Assembly (NCBI GenBank): GCA_945897695.1
Contig: CAMDGW010000080.1
Span: 1-9,959 of the forward strand
Source: Pseudobacteriovorax antillogorgiicola
Lineage (GTDB): Bacteria; Bdellovibrionota_B; Oligoflexia; Oligoflexales; RGVZ01
Direction of reading: 5' to 3'
DNA: 9,959 nt
In this document: in pieces, positions 1 to 5,555 of the stretch
Numbering within the stretch: the stretch's first letter is position 1
How the letters are laid out: each line of letters begins with the position of its first letter
Translations under genes and position numbers: made by a program
Notes under the pieces: generated by a model
Told to the model about the DNA's origin: nothing
Database searches by the model: none
Seen by the model: the letters and a program-made list of their open reading frames with translations, nothing else

Positions 1-1073
1 AGTTCACGAACATTTCCTGGCCATGCGTAGCTGGTAAGTAAAGACATTTCTGAGTCTAAGGGCATGCTTAGATGTTTTCCACATTTGCGATTATAAATTG
101 CCAAAAAATGTTCAACGAGCGTTGGAATGTCTTCTGTGCGCTCACTCAAGTCAGGTGCTTTCAAAGTGATGACAGCGACGCGGTAGTACAAATCCTCTCG
201 GAATTTTCCCTCATTCATCATCTGGATCAAGTTTCTATTGGTGGCACAGACAATTCGTGCTCTAAGCTTAACGGGTTGGTTTCCTCCCAGTGGCGTGAAT
301 TCGCATTCTTGGATAACACGTAGCAGCTTTGCTTGCAGCGATTGAGGCATTTCGCCAATTTCGTCAAGAAAAATTGTGCCGCCAGAGGCTGCATCAAGAA
401 CTCCCTGACGGTCTTGTTTCGCATCAGTAAACGCCCCGCGCTTGACGCCAAACAGCTCACTTTCGAGAAGTTGATCAGGGATGGCGCTGCAGTTGATGGC
501 AACAAAGGGGCCATTACAACCAGATGCTTTGTGAATCGCGTGAGCAATTAATTCTTTTCCGGCGCCGGAGCTTCCGTTGATAAACACTGTGCTACCAGTC
601 GGTCCAACCTGCATGATTAGCTGACCAAGGTTCATAATGGCTCGACTGGATCCCTTGATGCCGCACTCGTCAAGAAAAGTTTCGACACGATTATCGGATC
701 TTTGGGATTGAAATAGCGCTTGGATTTTAGGAAGCAAAGAATCAATAGGGTCTGATTTTACAAAAAAACCGTCAGCACCATTTCTCACCGCTTCCACCGC
801 CCGTTCAATGCAGCCAAATGCTGTTAGTATGACGATTTTGGCGTTTGAGTATTTCGCAAGATCCTTGATGTAGCCAAGGGAGTTGATATTTCCAAGCTGC
901 ATATCGAGCAGGATCAGATCGACAGATCGATTATCAAAAAAGTCTTTGCTGGGTATGCCTGATAGGGGCACTGTTTCAAAGCCAACGCTCTTGAGGGCGG
1001 TCGAATAGATCATTCTAGCTTCTTCCGAGTCGTCGATAACAAGGGCAATTTTGCGATTTCTAATCAGATGCAT
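1..1073 (-). CDS. Sigma-54-dependent response regulator, NtrC family (3' end cut off by window edge)
   Basis: Cytoplasmic two-component transcription activator; 357 codons are visible and the frame stays open to position 1. Residues 8-122 are a receiver: acidic pair D14/D15, phospho-acceptor D57, T84, and K106. Residues about 135-357 are the AAA+ sigma-54 interaction domain: Walker A G-S-S-G-A-G-K-E at 167-174, Walker B with D237/E238 in a GGTIFLDEIGE motif, arginine-finger region around R292-R298, and WPGNVRE at the visible end. The C-terminal helix-turn-helix is expected just outside the window. The loop that normally reads GAFTGA is GAFTDA here (residues 213-218, bases 420-437), preceded by GVKR rather than the common GHxK. 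I chose the ATG at 1073 because AAGGA lies 9 nt upstream; another in-frame ATG at 1082 directly abuts that AAGGA. A sigma-70-like promoter and a palindrome lie upstream. Family assignment is firm; the regulated genes are inferred from the adjacent sites. Confidence 0.95.
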   Translation of the reverse strand, partial: MHLIRNRKIALVIDDSEEARMIYSTALKSVGFETVPLSGIPSKDFFDNRSVDLILLDMQLGNINSLGYIKDLAKYSNAKIVILTAFGCIERAVEAVRNGADGFFVKSDPIDSLLPKIQALFQSQRSDNRVETFLDECGIKGSSRAIMNLGQLIMQVGPTGSTVFINGSSGAGKELIAHAIHKASGCNGPFVAINCSAIPDQLLESELFGVKRGAFTDAKQDRQGVLDAASGGTIFLDEIGEMPQSLQAKLLRVIQECEFTPLGGNQPVKLRARIVCATNRNLIQMMNEGKFREDLYYRVAVITLKAPDLSERTEDIPTLVEHFLAIYNRKCGKHLSMPLDSEMSLLTSYAWPGNVRE

Positions 1074-1095
1074 GAGCCACATTCCTTGAGCTTGG

Positions 1096-1118
1096 ACCTG
1101 TATCATTGTGAAACAGGT
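1096..1118. promoter_or_regulatory. Imperfect 23-bp palindrome, candidate operator (site 1)
   Basis: The sequence reads ACCTGT-A-TCA-TTG-TGA-A-ACAGGT, so nine of ten base pairs in each arm are symmetric around a 3-bp centre. It lies 22 bp upstream of the regulator start at 1073, in its predicted 5' untranslated leader. That placement would suit autoregulation by a dimeric DNA-binding protein, most simply the regulator encoded next to it. A related copy lies at 1225-1243. An RNA hairpin in the leader is an alternative reading. The binding protein is an inference. Confidence 0.5.
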
Positions 1119-1142
1119 GCCGTTCATGTTCTTGTTGGGCAG

Positions 1143-1171
1143 GTTCTAGCTTCTTGGAGCGGTTAGGTCAA
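1143..1171 (-). promoter_or_regulatory. Candidate sigma-70 promoter of the NtrC-family regulator
   Basis: Read on the minus strand: TTGACC (1171-1166), a 17-bp spacer, then TAGAAC (1148-1143). The -35 matches consensus at five of six bases and the -10 at four of six. The predicted start near 1136 would place the palindrome at 1096-1118 downstream of the transcription start, where a bound protein would be expected to repress. This is a by-eye prediction. Confidence 0.35.
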
Positions 1172-1224
1172 GAGACGAATTTCCGCTATATCGGGGCGAA
1201 ATTGTGTAGCAAAAAATCGATACA

Positions 1225-1243
1225 CTGTTTCAGTTTGCTTCAG
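1225..1243. promoter_or_regulatory. Second copy of the operator motif (site 2), candidate upstream activating sequence
   Basis: The sequence is CTGTTTCA-GTT-TGCTTCAG. Compared with site 1 read on the minus strand (CTGTTTCA-CAA-TGATACAG), the two 8-bp arms match at 14 of 16 positions while the 3-bp centre differs completely, which is the pattern expected when only the arms are contacted. Its centre is about 108 bp upstream of the predicted sigma-54 transcription start, a typical enhancer distance for NtrC-type activators. Its own symmetry is weaker than that of site 1. Confidence 0.42.
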
Positions 1244-1315
1244 AATTCAGTGGGTTCTGGGCGGGTTGAAAGATTGGCCGCCCGTCCAATTGCGGGTTTG
1301 ATGGCGAGTGTTTTA

Positions 1316-1331
1316 TGGCATAGAGGTTGCT
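1316..1331 (+). promoter_or_regulatory. Candidate sigma-54 promoter (-24/-12)
   Basis: TGGCATA-GAGG-TTGCT fits the sigma-54 consensus TGGCACG-N4-TTGCW, with the invariant GG (1317-1318) and GC (1329-1330) separated by exactly 10 bp. The two mismatches (T and A for C and G) are in less conserved positions. The expected transcription start is near 1342, 40 bases before the small ORF at 1382. It is read divergently from a sigma-54 activator gene and has a candidate enhancer 108 bp upstream of the start, which raises confidence above that of an isolated match. Confidence 0.5.
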
Positions 1332-1381
1332 TTAGTGGTGTTGAAGAAGCGTTTACCCCAGTTGCACATGCGGAGCATGGA

Positions 1382-1501
1382 ATGAATCTATTCATAGGTC
1401 TTTTGTTGGGACTTTCAGAGCTCGTCGTTTTTATGGCGAGGTTCTCTTTGCTTAGCAGTATCGCCTTTATTCAACACTTATTACAGGGAGGTGCATGGTG
1501 A
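1382..1501 (+). CDS. Small hydrophobic peptide, 39 aa, probably membrane-inserted
   Basis: A 39-residue ORF starting at ATG 1382 with GGAG six bases upstream (1372-1375). Almost the whole peptide is hydrophobic: residues 3-18 and 21-34 could be two short membrane segments or one kinked one, separated by an Arg at position 20, with a single Glu at 13. The stop TGA (1499-1501) overlaps the start of the following response regulator (ATGGTGA), suggesting translational coupling. The start lies about 40 bases downstream of the predicted sigma-54 transcription start. The frame extends upstream to a TTG at 1154, but that longer version would begin before the promoter and has no good ribosome binding site. 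No known family is recognised. It may be a leader or coupling peptide, or not translated at all. Confidence 0.38.
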   Translation: MNLFIGLLLGLSELVVFMARFSLLSSIAFIQHLLQGGAW

Positions 1502-1971
1502 TTTGTTGTCATTCATTATCAGACGAGGGTGCAGGATATGCAGAACGTCATGCCGCTGAGGAAGCGGGAAAAATATCCAATGTGAAGGTGGTAGAGTCGC
1601 CTAAAATTCTAATCATTGATGATGATCCAGTATTTAGGTCAATTATGGTAAAGATCGGCACGGCGATGGGAATGCGGGTCGATGCGTTTGAGTCAATGCT
1701 TGATGTAGATCCGTTTTCTCAACTGAATAACTATGACGGAGCAATCATCGATTATTATCTTGGTCAGCAGGATGGTATCGATATCGTGTCTCACCTGCGC
1801 CCTTTTTTCTTGGGAATGCCCACGGTTTTGGTGAGCAGTGATCCAACTGTTGAATTGCGCTGCAAAGATCCATTAGCGATTGGCGTTCGGGAATTTGCAT
1901 CCAAGGAGATCGGCGCAGTCCGGATTTTTGATAAAATGAAGAAACTGCTATCTAATCAAAGCTCCCGCTGA
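1495..1971 (+). CDS. Single-domain (receiver-only) response regulator
   Basis: A 158-residue protein: about 35 N-terminal residues of unknown role, then one receiver domain at about 36-155 and no output domain. Receiver landmarks are present: acidic triad D42-D44 in KILIIDDDP, phospho-acceptor D86 in GAIIDYYLG, S114/S115 in place of the usual Thr/Ser, and K137 in FASKE. Such proteins pass phosphoryl groups in a relay or act through protein contacts, as CheY and Spo0F do; which applies here is not visible. GGGAGG at 1486-1491 supports ATG 1495 (spacing 3) or GTG 1498 (spacing 6, giving a GTGA overlap with the preceding peptide). A GTG at codon 30 would give a compact receiver but has a poorer ribosome binding site. 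It probably shares the predicted sigma-54 transcript with the small peptide. Its 3' end overlaps the convergent gene by 16 bp. Confidence 0.88.
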   Translation: MVICCHSLSDEGAGYAERHAAEEAGKISNVKVVESPKILIIDDDPVFRSIMVKIGTAMGMRVDAFESMLDVDPFSQLNNYDGAIIDYYLGQQDGIDIVSHLRPFFLGMPTVLVSSDPTVELRCKDPLAIGVREFASKEIGAVRIFDKMKKLLSNQSSR

Positions 1972-2909
1972 TGCACGGTTGATTCTCGCGGCCAGCCCTC
2001 CGTTGGAGGTACCTTTTTTCTTGCTGTAATCCTAACGGCCATGCTCGCTAAGACTGCAGATTGTTCGAAAATTCTTTTTTCGTAGTCCAGGTATATCCGG
2101 TCGGGATCACCTAATGCGCAAAACACAAAAGGTTGTGTGACATTTCGTGATATGGATGTGACAAGGCCCGTTGTCGGTGCGAATATGTTCTTACTTCTCT
2201 TTGTTAGTGGGTGCGCTGAGGTCCCAATTTCTGTTAATTGAATGAAACGATGCATCAAATTAGTGCTAAGTTGGTCATGGGGCAGTCGCTTCCAAAGAAT
2301 TGCTAGGCGGTCGGTTTTGGAACCTGAATGAGAAATAATTGACTCAATGTTGGCTTCGTCCTTCAGTTTTATCACGGCGCATTGAAGATTTAGTGCTGTC
2401 GCTGTTATGCCCATAATTCCTGCTAGCATGGCATCAGGCTCCTCTGTCTGCTGATATAATCCCGCCAAAGCCTTCTGTACCCAACGCTCTCTCTTTTGTT
2501 CCTGCATGGCTAATTGCGTCGCTATGATGGCACTACAATAGTTTAGGGCCAATGCGAGCTCTCGTATTGAAGGTTCCGAGGAAATTATGGTGAAAGGCAT
2601 TTCCCAGCTGGCCCCCTCGCCTTGATCCAGCGCGTACAATGCTTTCGGATCTGCTAATAATATGACTTTCAGGTTTTCTAGGCGCGTTAGTGTTAAGGCA
2701 TCCATTGACTTGGTAATGGGGCGTTCTTTGCCCAAATCAATGATCAGTATTGTTGGTTGCTGAACGAGATATTGATCGGGATTGACGATAACTTCAGAAA
2801 CAGAGACGCAAACGGCAGCTGCATTCAACTTGAGCAGCTTTTCCAATAGTTTGTTTTTTTGGCTGTTATTATCCGTTGCAAGTAGGATTGGGGGTCTTTT
2901 GCTGATCAT
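1956..2909 (-). CDS. Degenerate-receiver plus GAF-like domain protein (317 aa), function unknown
   Basis: Residues about 6-125 have the alternating strand/helix pattern of a receiver: ILLATDNN at the first strand and ILIIDLG with D58 where the phospho-acceptor would sit. The conserved Lys of the fifth strand is missing (FTIISSEPS) and the first-strand acidic pair is reduced, so it is probably a pseudo-receiver. A charged helical linker (about 134-150) leads into residues about 155-300, which look like a GAF sensor fold (ALNLQCAVIKL, later FVFCALGD, and a terminal helix). No kinase, GGDEF, EAL or DNA-binding domain is visible, so it probably works through a partner protein. ATG 2909 is chosen because GGGAG sits about 6 bases upstream; the frame stays open to 3029, but that extension crosses the opposite promoter. 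It converges on, and overlaps by 16 bp, the receiver-only regulator. Confidence 0.72.
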   Translation of the reverse strand: MISKRPPILLATDNNSQKNKLLEKLLKLNAAAVCVSVSEVIVNPDQYLVQQPTILIIDLGKERPITKSMDALTLTRLENLKVILLADPKALYALDQGEGASWEMPFTIISSEPSIRELALALNYCSAIIATQLAMQEQKRERWVQKALAGLYQQTEEPDAMLAGIMGITATALNLQCAVIKLKDEANIESIISHSGSKTDRLAILWKRLPHDQLSTNLMHRFIQLTEIGTSAHPLTKRSKNIFAPTTGLVTSISRNVTQPFVFCALGDPDRIYLDYEKRIFEQSAVLASMAVRITARKKVPPTEGWPRESTVHQREL

Positions 2910-2993
2910 GGAGGCTCCCTTTTGACAGTTTTTGTCGCAGGTCTTCTTATGCAATGAGCATTCCAGGAGCGTTTTCTTAGGGAATCGGGATAA

Positions 2994-3022
2994 TTGTTTG
3001 AAGTTGTCGGCTGGAATATAAT
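2994..3022 (+). promoter_or_regulatory. Candidate sigma-70 promoter of the exported protein gene
   Basis: TTGTTT (2994-2999), a 17-bp spacer, and a perfect TATAAT (3017-3022). The -35 matches only three of six bases, but the -10 and spacing are ideal. Predicted start near 3029, 28 bases before ATG 3057. It lies in the 147-bp gap between the divergent genes starting at 2909 and 3057. Confidence 0.5.
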
Positions 3023-3056
3023 GAAACAAGGGAAATGAAATAGAGGCAGTTACCCA

Positions 3057-4184
3057 ATGCGTGTGGATAAACCAATTGCAGTAGTTAGTTTAATACTGGC
3101 TTGGCACGTTTATGCATTTTCCTCATCTGCAGTTGCAGGCGACGAGCCGGCTCCAAGGAGTGGTTCCATTGGAGCTCCTATTTGGCCGCCGAGTGGTCCA
3201 GTTTTAGAGTCTGTCGCAGCTCGTCAGGATCTTTTATATTCTAAAAGGCCATCGATGCATGGATCTCCTACCTGGATATTTCCTCTGGACCTGTTGTCGA
3301 CCCCTGCAAGTTTAGTACCGCGCTCTCGTTCGGATCTGCAAAGTGATGCAAATGTTGGATCAGGTTCCACCCAATCCCCTGCGCTCTTCGCCGTACTATC
3401 GAATACCTTTGAAGGTGGTTCGGTAGCGTTGAAGCATGGAGAAGTGTTGTTTCAAGGGGGGGCTTTTGTCTCGGCGAGTGCGGGAATTCAGCGAGAAAGT
3501 CTGAAAAAGACCGGTAAAAGTGAAAAATTCAGTTCAACGGTGACCGATCAGATAGACCTGCCAGCAGCTGCAATATCAATCGCCGGTCGGATAATGCCGG
3601 GGATGTGGCTCGGGTTTTTTCGCGAGTGGCGGCGGTCTTTTAGCAAGACCACCAACGAGGTGAAGGTTTCTGGGCGAACGGGTTTAAATGAAGTTGCTTC
3701 TAGACGAGATATGGCGAGGACCGCCTTAGGCTTTGAGTATCAGTCACAGCCTTTTCACCTTGGTTTGGAGGTGAGTACTGATAACGATGACAGGCTTCCC
3801 TCCCGCACCTATTCACTGCCTGGACGCTTAGCTTTTGGTCGCTCTTACTGGATCGGAATTGGTATTAAGCGAACGGATGCAGATGACAAGATCAATAGCG
3901 AGCTGTCTTCCGTGACAACTTATGAAGTGAGTCTAGGTAAACAGCTGGAGCAAGTTGCCCTAGAAATTGGGACCACTCGCCAGTCTGGTCATTTGCACTC
4001 GGATGCAGGTGAGGGATCCTCTAAGGCCAATATATTATTTATCCGTGCTGGATGGGGCGAAATGGTAGGCTTGAGATTCCTGGGCAGGCTGTCGATTAAG
4101 AGTTTTGCCACAGAGAACAGTAATCATATTGTGGACAAGGGTAAGGTTTTCTCTGTGGACTTGGGGTTGAGTCGGGTTCGTTGA
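3057..4184 (+). CDS. Exported protein, probable outer-membrane beta-barrel, function unknown
   Basis: A 375-residue protein with a signal peptide: R2/K5, a hydrophobic stretch at about 7-21, and a likely signal peptidase I site after A27 (AVA before GDEPAP). Residues 28-100 are rich in Pro and Ser and look disordered. From about residue 115 to the end there are repeated 9-12-residue stretches of alternating hydrophobic and polar residues, many bounded by Gly and aromatic residues (for example MWLGFFREW, ALGFEYQ, YWIGIGIKR, FSVDLGLSRV). That pattern fits an outer-membrane beta-barrel of perhaps 10-12 strands, though there is no C-terminal Phe. GAGG lies 10 bases before the start, a long spacing. 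I recognise no family. It has its own promoter, so its position beside the signalling genes may mean little. A periplasmic beta-rich protein is the alternative. Confidence 0.7.
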   Translation: MRVDKPIAVVSLILAWHVYAFSSSAVAGDEPAPRSGSIGAPIWPPSGPVLESVAARQDLLYSKRPSMHGSPTWIFPLDLLSTPASLVPRSRSDLQSDANVGSGSTQSPALFAVLSNTFEGGSVALKHGEVLFQGGAFVSASAGIQRESLKKTGKSEKFSSTVTDQIDLPAAAISIAGRIMPGMWLGFFREWRRSFSKTTNEVKVSGRTGLNEVASRRDMARTALGFEYQSQPFHLGLEVSTDNDDRLPSRTYSLPGRLAFGRSYWIGIGIKRTDADDKINSELSSVTTYEVSLGKQLEQVALEIGTTRQSGHLHSDAGEGSSKANILFIRAGWGEMVGLRFLGRLSIKSFATENSNHIVDKGKVFSVDLGLSRVR

Positions 4185-4202
4185 TGGTCCCTAAATACTG
4201 AT

Positions 4203-4231
4203 TTGGCAGGTCCAATGGCATATTATAGAAT
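4203..4231 (+). promoter_or_regulatory. Strong candidate sigma-70 promoter of the DUF3050 gene
   Basis: TTGGCA (4203-4208), a 17-bp spacer, then TAGAAT (4226-4231); each hexamer matches consensus at five of six bases. Predicted start is near 4238. It is followed by a near-ideal ribosome binding site (GGGAGG at 4249-4254, six bases before ATG 4261). This arrangement suggests the downstream gene is well expressed and transcribed separately from the gene before it. Confidence 0.6.
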
Positions 4232-4260
4232 AATCCAAGCAAAAACTTGGGAGGTAAGCC

Positions 4261-5088
4261 ATGTCTATAGAAGCCTTGCGCCATGAGATCGAAGAGCTTC
4301 GCTTGGAGGTCACCCGTCACCCTCTATTCTTCCGTCAGTGGTCGATCAGTGACCTCCGCAAGGTTATGGAGCATCATGTTATTGCAGTTTGGGACTTCAT
4401 GGCCCTTGCCAAAACTCTTCAGCGGGGACTTACGAGCATGGAAAGCCCTTGGCTTCCGCCAGAAGATCCGATCGCTGCGCGGATGATCAACGAAATCATT
4501 GTTGCTGAAGAAAGTGATCGCATTGATCCGATCAATTTCCACGGTAGTCATTTTGAGCTTTATTTGGCGGCCATGGACGAGGTAGGGGCAGATGTATCCG
4601 CTGCTGAGCGATTTCTGGCAAGCCTGGCTACTGGGACTCCCTTTGTTCTGGCGCTGGAGGCCAGTCGAATTCCACCTGCCTCCCAAAGATTTGTACGTCA
4701 TACGATGAGTATGGCTCAAAGATCCTTACATGAAGTCGCTGCGAGCTTTCTATTCGGAAGGGAAGACGTCATACCGGAGATGTTTCAGCATATTTTACCG
4801 ATTCTCCCGAATTCAAGTTGTGTCCACTTTCGCGCCTATCTCGAACGGCACATTCATATTGATGGCGAAAACCATGGGCCGATGGCAGTGCGTCTGCTGG
4901 AAAGTCTCTGTGGACAGAGCCAAAAACGTTGGCGAGAGGCTGCTGATGCTGCAGCTTCGTCATTGGCGGCGCGCCGCCGTCTGTGGGACGATGTTTTGGC
5001 TGCTTTGGGGCCGCATGTTTCTCTTAGTCAGGGGGAACCTCTAGCGACTACTGCTGATACTGCAGTGGCTTCATGCTTTAACCTTTAA
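4261..5088 (+). CDS. DUF3050 family protein, heme-oxygenase-like fold
   Basis: A 275-residue soluble protein with no signal peptide. It matches what I know of DUF3050: an N-terminal HPLF motif (20-23), the characteristic MEHHVIAVWDFMALAKTLQ run at 36-54, PWLPP just after it, an acidic AEESD segment near residue 80-85, and HIHIDGENHGPMA near the C-terminal third. The family is predicted to be all-helical, related to heme oxygenase, TenA and PqqC. E37, H38/H39, the AEESD acids and the histidines of HIHIDGENH are candidate metal ligands, as in the heme-oxygenase-like diiron oxidases; that is an inference, and the natural substrate is unknown to me. The length is typical of the family, so the gene looks intact. 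The start is fixed by a strong Shine-Dalgarno sequence. It stands alone, flanked by its own promoter and a convergent operon. Confidence 0.82.
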   Translation: MSIEALRHEIEELRLEVTRHPLFFRQWSISDLRKVMEHHVIAVWDFMALAKTLQRGLTSMESPWLPPEDPIAARMINEIIVAEESDRIDPINFHGSHFELYLAAMDEVGADVSAAERFLASLATGTPFVLALEASRIPPASQRFVRHTMSMAQRSLHEVAASFLFGREDVIPEMFQHILPILPNSSCVHFRAYLERHIHIDGENHGPMAVRLLESLCGQSQKRWREAADAAASSLAARRRLWDDVLAALGPHVSLSQGEPLATTADTAVASCFNL

Positions 5089-5201
5089 TTTGGCGTCGTC
5101 AACCAGAAGGATTCCTTTGGCGTTTCAACATGCCTGGTTTGCTGCGTGAGGTGACTATTGATCCAAAACCAATAAGTCGTTGGCTTTAATGGCGGCCTAA
5201 A
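5089..5201. other. Gap between convergent DUF3050 and DUF971 genes
   Basis: A 113-bp gap where two transcription units meet. An inverted repeat (CCAGAAGG-ATT-CCTTTGG, 5103-5120, with one bulged base) and a wider AACCAG/CTGGTT pair (5101-5106 and 5134-5139) could form a hairpin, but no T-run follows on either strand. It may be a weak or factor-assisted terminator. Confidence 0.18.
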
Positions 5202-5537
5202 TCAATTCAGATGAGAGAGTTTTCTTAGCATCGCAAAAGTATAGATACCTGTCTTGTGGCCATCAGAAAACTGAATAGACAGGGCGTACTGCCCCACCGA
5301 GTCAACCTTCATGGGGCGCACGGAGTCCTGGACAGTCTCTGGTTTAAGAATTTGTTCATGGGTCCATTCATCAATGCAGCTGGCACACGGACATTTACGG
5401 CGTAAATCAACCACGTCAAAACGAGATGCCTTGTCGTCGGTCCATGTGATCCCTAGGGTTCTTCCGTCGATCTGGCTGATTGATTTGACCCGGACTGCGG
5501 GTCCATTTTTTTGTGTCATGGAGTTTTGATTATTCAT
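5202..5537 (-). CDS. DUF971 protein (GBBH-like N-terminal domain), likely zinc-binding
   Basis: A 111-residue protein consisting of one DUF971 domain, the same fold as the N-terminal domain of gamma-butyrobetaine hydroxylase. C49, C51, C54 (in CPCASC) and H94 (in SDGHKTGIYTF) are spaced like the Cys3-His zinc site of that enzyme. No oxygenase domain follows, so it is not a hydroxylase. In other bacteria DUF971 domains occur next to or fused to Mrp/ApbC ATPases; here the gene begins 18 bases after mrp and is the last gene of the trxB-mrp operon. A role in Fe-S cluster handling with Mrp is therefore likely but unproven. The Shine-Dalgarno sequence at ATG 5537 is poor; an in-frame ATG at 5519 is possible and would not touch the domain. 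Confidence 0.85.
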   Translation of the reverse strand: MNNQNSMTQKNGPAVRVKSISQIDGRTLGITWTDDKASRFDVVDLRRKCPCASCIDEWTHEQILKPETVQDSVRPMKVDSVGQYALSIQFSDGHKTGIYTFAMLRKLSHLN

Positions 5538-5555
5538 TAGTGTTCGTCCGTCCCG

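Noticed and set aside
72..551. Plus- and minus-strand short ORFs inside the NtrC-family gene
   Set aside because: They are alternate frames of a coding region whose AAA+ motifs are unambiguous; none has its own signals.
1154..1381. Longer TTG-started version (115 aa) of the small hydrophobic ORF
   Set aside because: It would start before the predicted promoter, has no convincing ribosome binding site at 1154, and its first 75 residues have no recognisable character.
2910..3029. N-terminal extension of the pseudo-receiver protein
   Set aside because: The 40 extra residues precede a good Shine-Dalgarno/ATG at 2909 and would run through the promoter of the opposite gene.
3102..3115. TGGCACG-TTTA-TGC, a near-perfect sigma-54 -24/-12 pair
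   Set aside because: GG and GC are 9 bp apart rather than 10, and it lies inside the signal peptide coding region of the gene starting at 3057, which already has a TATAAT promoter.
4204..4219. TGGCAGGTCCAATGGC as a sigma-54 promoter upstream of DUF3050
   Set aside because: The GG to GC spacing is 11 bp; the same bases fit a sigma-70 promoter with 17-bp spacing much better.
4965..4978. Perfect 14-bp GC-only palindrome GGCGGCGCGCCGCC
   Set aside because: It lies inside the DUF3050 coding sequence in a run of Ala and Arg codons, has no T-run and no second copy; most likely chance.
5103..5139. Rho-independent terminator between DUF3050 and DUF971
   Set aside because: A bulged hairpin is possible but no T-run follows on either strand, so I list it only as a weak possibility within the gap entry.
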